Below, in pieces: positions 60,358 through 64,000 of a stretch of DNA of 64,000 nt. This DNA is from Verrucomicrobiaceae bacterium. Lineage in GTDB: Bacteria > Verrucomicrobiota > Verrucomicrobiia > Verrucomicrobiales > Akkermansiaceae. The position numbers and the translations under genes are program-made. The notes beneath the pieces were generated by a model, which saw only the letters and a program-made list of their open reading frames with translations, made no database searches and was not told where the DNA came from. Each line of letters starts with the position of its first letter. Within the stretch, counting starts at the first letter, position 1. Location of the stretch: NCBI GenBank assembly GCA_027491155.1, contig JAIXWR010000012.1, forward strand, positions 248,001 to 312,000, given 5' to 3'.

Positions 60358-61424
60358 GAATGCGCGGGAAGCCGGGTGCCGGTCGCAGCCGCCGGCTCGA
60401 AGGCGGAACCGGCCGCAACCGGCGCTCCACCGGCACGCAGGGACGCGGAAGCGGCTTCGAGCAACCTGACCATCTCCGTTCCCCTGGCTCCGCCGCTGAG
60501 AGGCTCGTCGCCCGATAGAATGCAATCGATGAAGTGACCGCACATGACCTTCAGCGGCTCGACCTGCTCGATCCTCGGCAGGTAACAATCACCGTAATGA
60601 TACGAGTATTGGAACTCGGCGAAGTCCTCGTAATGGGGAGGACACTCCACCCGGGTGTCGTAGATCCTGATCTTCTCCAACGGCTGGAGATCGTCGTAGG
60701 TGATCATCTTGCGCGTCCCGACGAAAGTCATCTGTCTCACCTTCCTCGGTTCGATCCAGCTGCTTTGGATGGTCGCAAACCGCTGTCCTGGAAATGTCAG
60801 GGAAAGGTTGGTAACGTCCTCGATGCCCGGATTCACATGAGAGTTTCCCTGGCAGTTCAAAGCGACGGGCAACTCCCCCATCATCAGCAGGACGATGGAA
60901 AGATCATGGGGAGCCAGATCCCAGGCCACGTTGATGTCGCTTTGGAAAAGGCCGAGATTGAGCCGCTGGCCGTTGATATATTTCAATTCGCCGAGTTCCC
61001 CGCCGTGGACGATCTCCGCGATCCTTCGCACGGCGGGAGAGTAGAGGTAGGTGTGATTCACCATCAACACGCACCCGGTGCCCGACGCGATGCGGACGAG
61101 CTCCTCGCACTGGAGCGAATTCGCCGCCATCGGCTTCTCCACCAGCACATGCTTGCCAGCCAGGAGCGATGCCTTGGCGATCTCGTGGTGAGTCCCGACC
61201 GGAGTGGCGACAACCACCGCATCGAGGTGAACGCCGTCGAGCATCGACTCGAAATCATGGAATGCACGCGCTTGCGGGTAATTCTTCGAAACCCGGCCGA
61301 GCCGCCCTTCATCCCTGTCGCACAGCGCTACAAGGTGGACACGGGGGTCAAGATTGAAACTCCTTGCGAGATTCGGCCCCCAATAGCCGCAGCCGACAAC
61401 CCCCACGGCGAGGGGAGGCTTCAT
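60354..61424 (-). CDS. Gfo/Idh/MocA-family oxidoreductase (WlbA/WbpB-like)
   Basis: A 356-residue NAD-dependent sugar oxidoreductase. LAVGVVGCGYWGPNLARSF is the Rossmann motif; HVLVEKPMAANSLQCEELVR holds the conserved EKP lysine; WDLAPHDLSIVLLMMG holds the catalytic His/Asp pair. WlbA/WbpB enzymes oxidise the 3'-OH of UDP-GlcNAc-uronate before transamination. Both ends overlap neighbours by ATGA, so the three genes 61421, 60354 and 59839 are translationally coupled. The last 30 residues are Ala/Gly-rich and probably disordered. Confidence 0.86.
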   Translation of the reverse strand: MKPPLAVGVVGCGYWGPNLARSFNLDPRVHLVALCDRDEGRLGRVSKNYPQARAFHDFESMLDGVHLDAVVVATPVGTHHEIAKASLLAGKHVLVEKPMAANSLQCEELVRIASGTGCVLMVNHTYLYSPAVRRIAEIVHGGELGELKYINGQRLNLGLFQSDINVAWDLAPHDLSIVLLMMGELPVALNCQGNSHVNPGIEDVTNLSLTFPGQRFATIQSSWIEPRKVRQMTFVGTRKMITYDDLQPLEKIRIYDTRVECPPHYEDFAEFQYSYHYGDCYLPRIEQVEPLKVMCGHFIDCILSGDEPLSGGARGTEMVRLLEAASASLRAGGAPVAAGSAFEPAAATGTRLPAHS

Positions 61425-62302
61425 GACCCGTCAGTCAATCGTTGCGTCGCGTAGCCGAGCATGGGTTCCGTTCTACGGGATTGGCGGACCACCCTGTGCT
61501 GTCGCATGCAATCACCCATCTGGCGCAGCAGAGCCATCGGGGTCCGGGCCATGATCTGGAGATCGGCGGATGGGGACATTCTCCGGACGTAGTCGAGGTC
61601 CATCGCGTTCATCTGGTTGAACGTGGCCCGGTTCTTCCCTTCGACCTGCCAAAGGCCCGTCAAGCCGGGCAGCACGCTGAACCTCTTCTTCTGAGCGGTA
61701 TCGAAAAATCCAAATTCCTTAGGGAGACAAGGACGCGGACCAACCAGACTCATTTCCCCCCTCAGCACGTTCAACAACTGTGGCAACTCGTCCAAGCCGG
61801 TCGTCCGGAGAAAGCAGCCCCCAGGGATCAGGCGCGAGTCCCCGATCAAATCGAGTTTCACCATCGGGCTTCCAGACTCCACGAGTCGTTCGACATGCAA
61901 TTCGTGGTCGATCGTCGCCGCCCCGTCATACATGCTCCGGAACTTGTATAGGGTGAAACGGCGCCCTCCCAGCCCGACACGTTCCTGCTGGAACAGCGCC
62001 GGGCCGCGTGAAACGAGGCGGATCCACAGGGCCACAAGGAGGATCAGCGGCAGCGCTACGGGCAGGCTCGCGATCACGCAAGCGACATCGAAAACCCGCT
62101 TCCAAGCCGGCACCACCGAACGAGCCACGGACTCGTGCTTCTCTCTCGTAGAACAGGCGCTTGCTGGCGCCGTCCCGATGGATGCCCTTCCTCGGGCCCG
62201 CAGCTTCGATCGCCGGGATTGGGTCACTCTCAGGAGAGTGGATCTGTAGTCGAATGCGGTTTGAGCAGGACGGCTTCGCCGCTCGCTAGTGGTCGGAATC
62301 AT
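61421..62302 (-). CDS. Short polyprenyl-phosphate sugar-1-phosphate transferase
   Basis: A 293-residue monotopic initiating transferase of the PglC type. The ATG at 62302 is preferred; a longer open form would read through two C tracts. A basic, disordered-looking 75-residue N-terminus precedes the re-entrant membrane helix (VFDVACVIASLPVALPLILL). FTLYKFRSMYDGAAT, DELPQLLNVLRGEMSLVGPR and LPGLTGLWQVEGKNRATFN carry the catalytic Asp-Glu and substrate motifs. It is the first gene of the ATGA-coupled trio, after a 606-base gap, so probably near a promoter. C7 ends one base before the ATG, with C6 two bases further up. Confidence 0.9.
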   Translation of the reverse strand: MIPTTSERRSRPAQTAFDYRSTLLRVTQSRRSKLRARGRASIGTAPASACSTREKHESVARSVVPAWKRVFDVACVIASLPVALPLILLVALWIRLVSRGPALFQQERVGLGGRRFTLYKFRSMYDGAATIDHELHVERLVESGSPMVKLDLIGDSRLIPGGCFLRTTGLDELPQLLNVLRGEMSLVGPRPCLPKEFGFFDTAQKKRFSVLPGLTGLWQVEGKNRATFNQMNAMDLDYVRRMSPSADLQIMARTPMALLRQMGDCMRQHRVVRQSRRTEPMLGYATQRLTDGS

Positions 62303-62303
62303 T

Positions 62304-62318
62304 GGGGGGGACGGGGGG
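62304..62318 (-). repeat. Tandem C6 and C7 tracts before the short sugar transferase
   Basis: On the coding strand C6 (62313-62318), GT, then C7 (62304-62310), one A, and the ATG: CCCCCCGTCCCCCCCAATG. Confidence 0.85.
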
Positions 62319-62717
62319 TGAGGGGGCCGCTTGGATCGCACTTCAACGCTCGAAGATCAAGCAAATACCGTGCAAGTTCATTGCTGAATTTCCTGATTCA
62401 TATGCTTTCAAGCTGCCGCCCTTGGTCGATTGGCTCCATTTGGGGCCAAAACCTGATTGTCAAGGGGTGTGGGAGTGACCTTCGGAAGAGCAGATCAGGA
62501 AGGGCAATCCAGAAAGGCGGTTTCCAAGCGACCGAAGGCGAATGGGACGAGCCTGAGGGATCCCGAAGATCAACTCTCGAAGATTTTTTAGGGGAGGAAC
62601 AGAACAGCAGGGATGTTTTACCGAGAACCACGACAAACATCAAGCTTTTATTGAAATTACGGCGATCTTCGTTTGGAAATTTTAAAGAAGCTGCTTTGGG
62701 CCAGAAGGCTCCCGATT

Positions 62718-62733
62718 CGCGGCATATGCCGCG
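62718..62733. promoter_or_regulatory. 16-base perfect palindrome, possible operator
   Basis: CGCGGCATATGCCGCG lies just upstream of the AT-rich stretch that probably holds the promoter of the operon starting at 62302. A dimeric regulator site is a reasonable guess; no family can be named. Confidence 0.35.
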
Positions 62734-62784
62734 GAAGACTGACCCAAGACCGCAGTTGCAGCGGGGATTTCGCTTCATTCGCCA

Positions 62785-62804
62785 GGCCGTGCATTGGCAC
62801 GGCC
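62785..62804 (-). terminator. Hairpin downstream of the beta-barrel gene
   Basis: Perfect 8-base arms GGCCGTGC/GCACGGCC with an ATTG loop, about 105 bases past the stop at 62909. No U-run is present. Could end the transcript of the outer-membrane protein gene. Confidence 0.5.
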
Positions 62805-62908
62805 GAACACCAAGCACACGACGTGCCATGGGGAAGCTGCAGCATGCGCAGCGACGGAAGGTCGTCACCCGGAGTTCGATTCCGAGCAAGGGTGCGGGAA
62901 TCGATCTC

Positions 62909-64000
62909 CTAGAATTCGACGGAAAGGCCGGTGGAGAGCTGCCACTGGGACCACTCGTTCTGGCCGTCGTTGGTCGAACAGCGCAGCGAGGCGTCGAAAC
63001 TAGCCCGATCCGCAAAAAGCTTTCGGCGGTAGGTCAGATAGGCGCTCAAGTAATCATCGTCGCGCCGCCCGGCAGCAACCACACCGACCGCCTCATACTC
63101 GGACGAACCGATCCCAAGGCCGAGTTCAAGCGACGACGGCCCGAAATAACGGATGGCCGCCAAGGTAAAGGAGAGGTCGTTCACCAGAAGGTTGATATCA
63201 TTGGGGGACGGCACCGTGGCATAGCGCATGGACGACCTGAAAGTCCATCGGTCACTGAGCTTGTAGTCCGCCGTGAAAGCACCGGTGAGCCCGGTCTCGC
63301 GTCCCCCGCCCTGACGGGAATTCTTCGCGAACTCCAGGCCGCCGGAAGCTGCAAGCATCAGCCGTTCTCCCCACTGGTAGCGGGTCTTGACGAGCAGCGC
63401 GATGGCATCCCTTTCACCGGTAGTGTCGGATTCCGTCAGCGTGTGCCGTAGCGCGGGCCCGAAACGCAGTCGCTCGGTGGCATCCCACAAACCGGCGATT
63501 TCGGACGTGTAAACATCCGCTCCCGTCCGCCCGGCGCTATCGTAGTCGGATTGGGAGGCGGACCACGACGCAAGAAGGGAAGTGCGCGGGGCGAGTTGAT
63601 ACGCGCCATTGATCCCGTAGCTGAAAATCGACCCCTGGATGAAGCCTGCCGCGATGCGGTCCGCCATTGAAACCTCGGCGTAGTCGGCATGGAGGTTGAT
63701 TTCCGTGCGCGCTCCGGAAAACTTGAACGAGATACTCCCCGTATGGTCCACCCCGGTGAGATCGGAATTCTCAAGATAGGTCCGGAAAACCGGCGAGTAG
63801 CGGGCATCGATCGAATACCGCGCTCCACCCTCCGGGTCTGTCCGATAGACGATCCAAGGAGCAACAACCGTGGTCAGTTCGGCGACTGTGTAGTCGTCGG
63901 TGATGAAAAAATTGGAGTCGTAGGTCAGGCTGCCATCCACTCCCAGATAAAAGCCGCCCTTGACGTCGCCAAGCCCGAGGGAAGGCAACATCGAGTTGTC
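62909..64000 (-). CDS. Outer-membrane beta-barrel protein, partial at window end
   Basis: The C-terminal 363 residues of a protein whose start lies beyond the window; the frame stays open to the last base, and the ATG at 63991 is not a convincing start because no signal peptide follows. Repeated amphipathic beta strands with aromatic girdles (YLGVDGSLTYDSNFFITDDY, ARYSIDARYSPVFRTYLENS) and a terminal strand ending in Phe (WQLSTGLSVEF) are typical of outer-membrane barrels such as the BBP2-like proteins of exopolysaccharide loci. It may provide the export pore that the short Wza-like lipoprotein lacks. Confidence 0.75.
   Translation of the reverse strand, partial: DNSMLPSLGLGDVKGGFYLGVDGSLTYDSNFFITDDYTVAELTTVVAPWIVYRTDPEGGARYSIDARYSPVFRTYLENSDLTGVDHTGSISFKFSGARTEINLHADYAEVSMADRIAAGFIQGSIFSYGINGAYQLAPRTSLLASWSASQSDYDSAGRTGADVYTSEIAGLWDATERLRFGPALRHTLTESDTTGERDAIALLVKTRYQWGERLMLAASGGLEFAKNSRQGGGRETGLTGAFTADYKLSDRWTFRSSMRYATVPSPNDINLLVNDLSFTLAAIRYFGPSSLELGLGIGSSEYEAVGVVAAGRRDDDYLSAYLTYRRKLFADRASFDASLRCSTNDGQNEWSQWQLSTGLSVEF

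Larger units (their letters stand above)
62303..62908. other. 606-base intergenic region upstream of the sugar-transferase operon
   Basis: No supported gene. Near the start codon it holds C7/C6 tracts (62304-62318). An AT-richer stretch at about 62580-62700 (for example TTGGAAATTTTAAAGAAG) is the likely promoter zone for minus-strand transcription. A 16-base perfect palindrome (62718-62733) and a strong hairpin (62785-62804) lie between that stretch and the beta-barrel gene stop. Confidence 0.6.

Noticed and set aside
30223-62804. Tandem repeats and C tracts considered as a CRISPR array or mobile-element ends
   Set aside because: There are no regularly spaced direct repeats with spacers, no cas genes, no transposase and no terminal inverted repeats; the tracts are homopolymers tied to starts.
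26639-64000. Possible PEP-CTERM/exosortase system, often tied to exopolysaccharide loci in this phylum
   Set aside because: No exosortase gene and no PEP-CTERM tail were found on the secreted proteins in the window.

Overview
The window is high-GC bacterial chromosome, most likely Verrucomicrobiota (Verrucomicrobiales, Luteolibacter/Haloferula-like) or a close relative in the PVC group. This is inferred from gene content: a PSD1/DUF1549-DUF1553 cytochrome paired with a DUF1501 protein, FGly-type sulfatases, ThuA and secreted FAD-oxidoreductase genes. Almost no start codon has a clear Shine-Dalgarno sequence. No rRNA, tRNA, CRISPR, insertion sequence or phage gene was seen.

Region 1 (225-23887) is a set of secreted catabolic and hydrolytic genes. 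It holds a six-hairpin-type glycosidase with two discoidin-like domains, a sulfatase, a parallel beta-helix protein, and one minus-strand metallophosphoesterase. A tightly packed plus-strand run (7453-22812) follows: calcineurin-type phosphoesterase, Svx/AvrXca-like metalloprotease-LbH-LamG protein, PSD1 cytochrome, DUF1501 protein, Tat-exported phosphoesterase, second sulfatase, PhoD-like phosphatase and FAD-dependent oxidoreductase. It ends at a bidirectional hairpin shared with a convergent ThuA gene. Together these suggest extracytoplasmic stripping of sulfate and phosphate esters and breakdown of complex glycans.

Region 2 (24005-26496) is a two-gene redox module: a NosR/NapH-like membrane flavoprotein with two FMN-attachment motifs and two [4Fe-4S]-type CxxxCP motifs, overlapped by apbE, the flavin transferase expected to load it.

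Region 3 (26639-64000) is a minus-strand exopolysaccharide locus of 25 genes. In transcription order it has an outer-membrane beta-barrel (cut by the window end), a polyprenyl-P sugar transferase, Gfo/Idh oxidoreductase and N-acetyltransferase, a PCP/BY-kinase-like protein with a degenerate Walker A motif, a polysaccharide deacetylase, and a second, full-length polyprenyl glycosylphosphotransferase. These are followed by a PssD/PssE-like pair, an acetyltransferase, several glycosyltransferases, a beta-helix protein, a Wzy-like polymerase, an AMP-ligase/carrier/acyltransferase-3 fusion, a Wzx flippase, a 2698-residue malectin/FN3 surface protein, rmlD-rmlB-rmlA, a divergent rmlC-like gene and a Wza-like export lipoprotein. 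The content fits a Wzx/Wzy-type, rhamnose-containing, acyl- and acetyl-decorated polysaccharide.

The most unusual signal is a set of homopolymeric C tracts (C6 to C16 on the coding strand) just upstream of 11 of the 24 visible start codons in the exopolysaccharide locus, often two tracts in tandem. No start in the first 26 kb has one. They could be slippage-prone contingency tracts, pyrimidine-rich initiation elements, or template-strand G-quadruplex sites.
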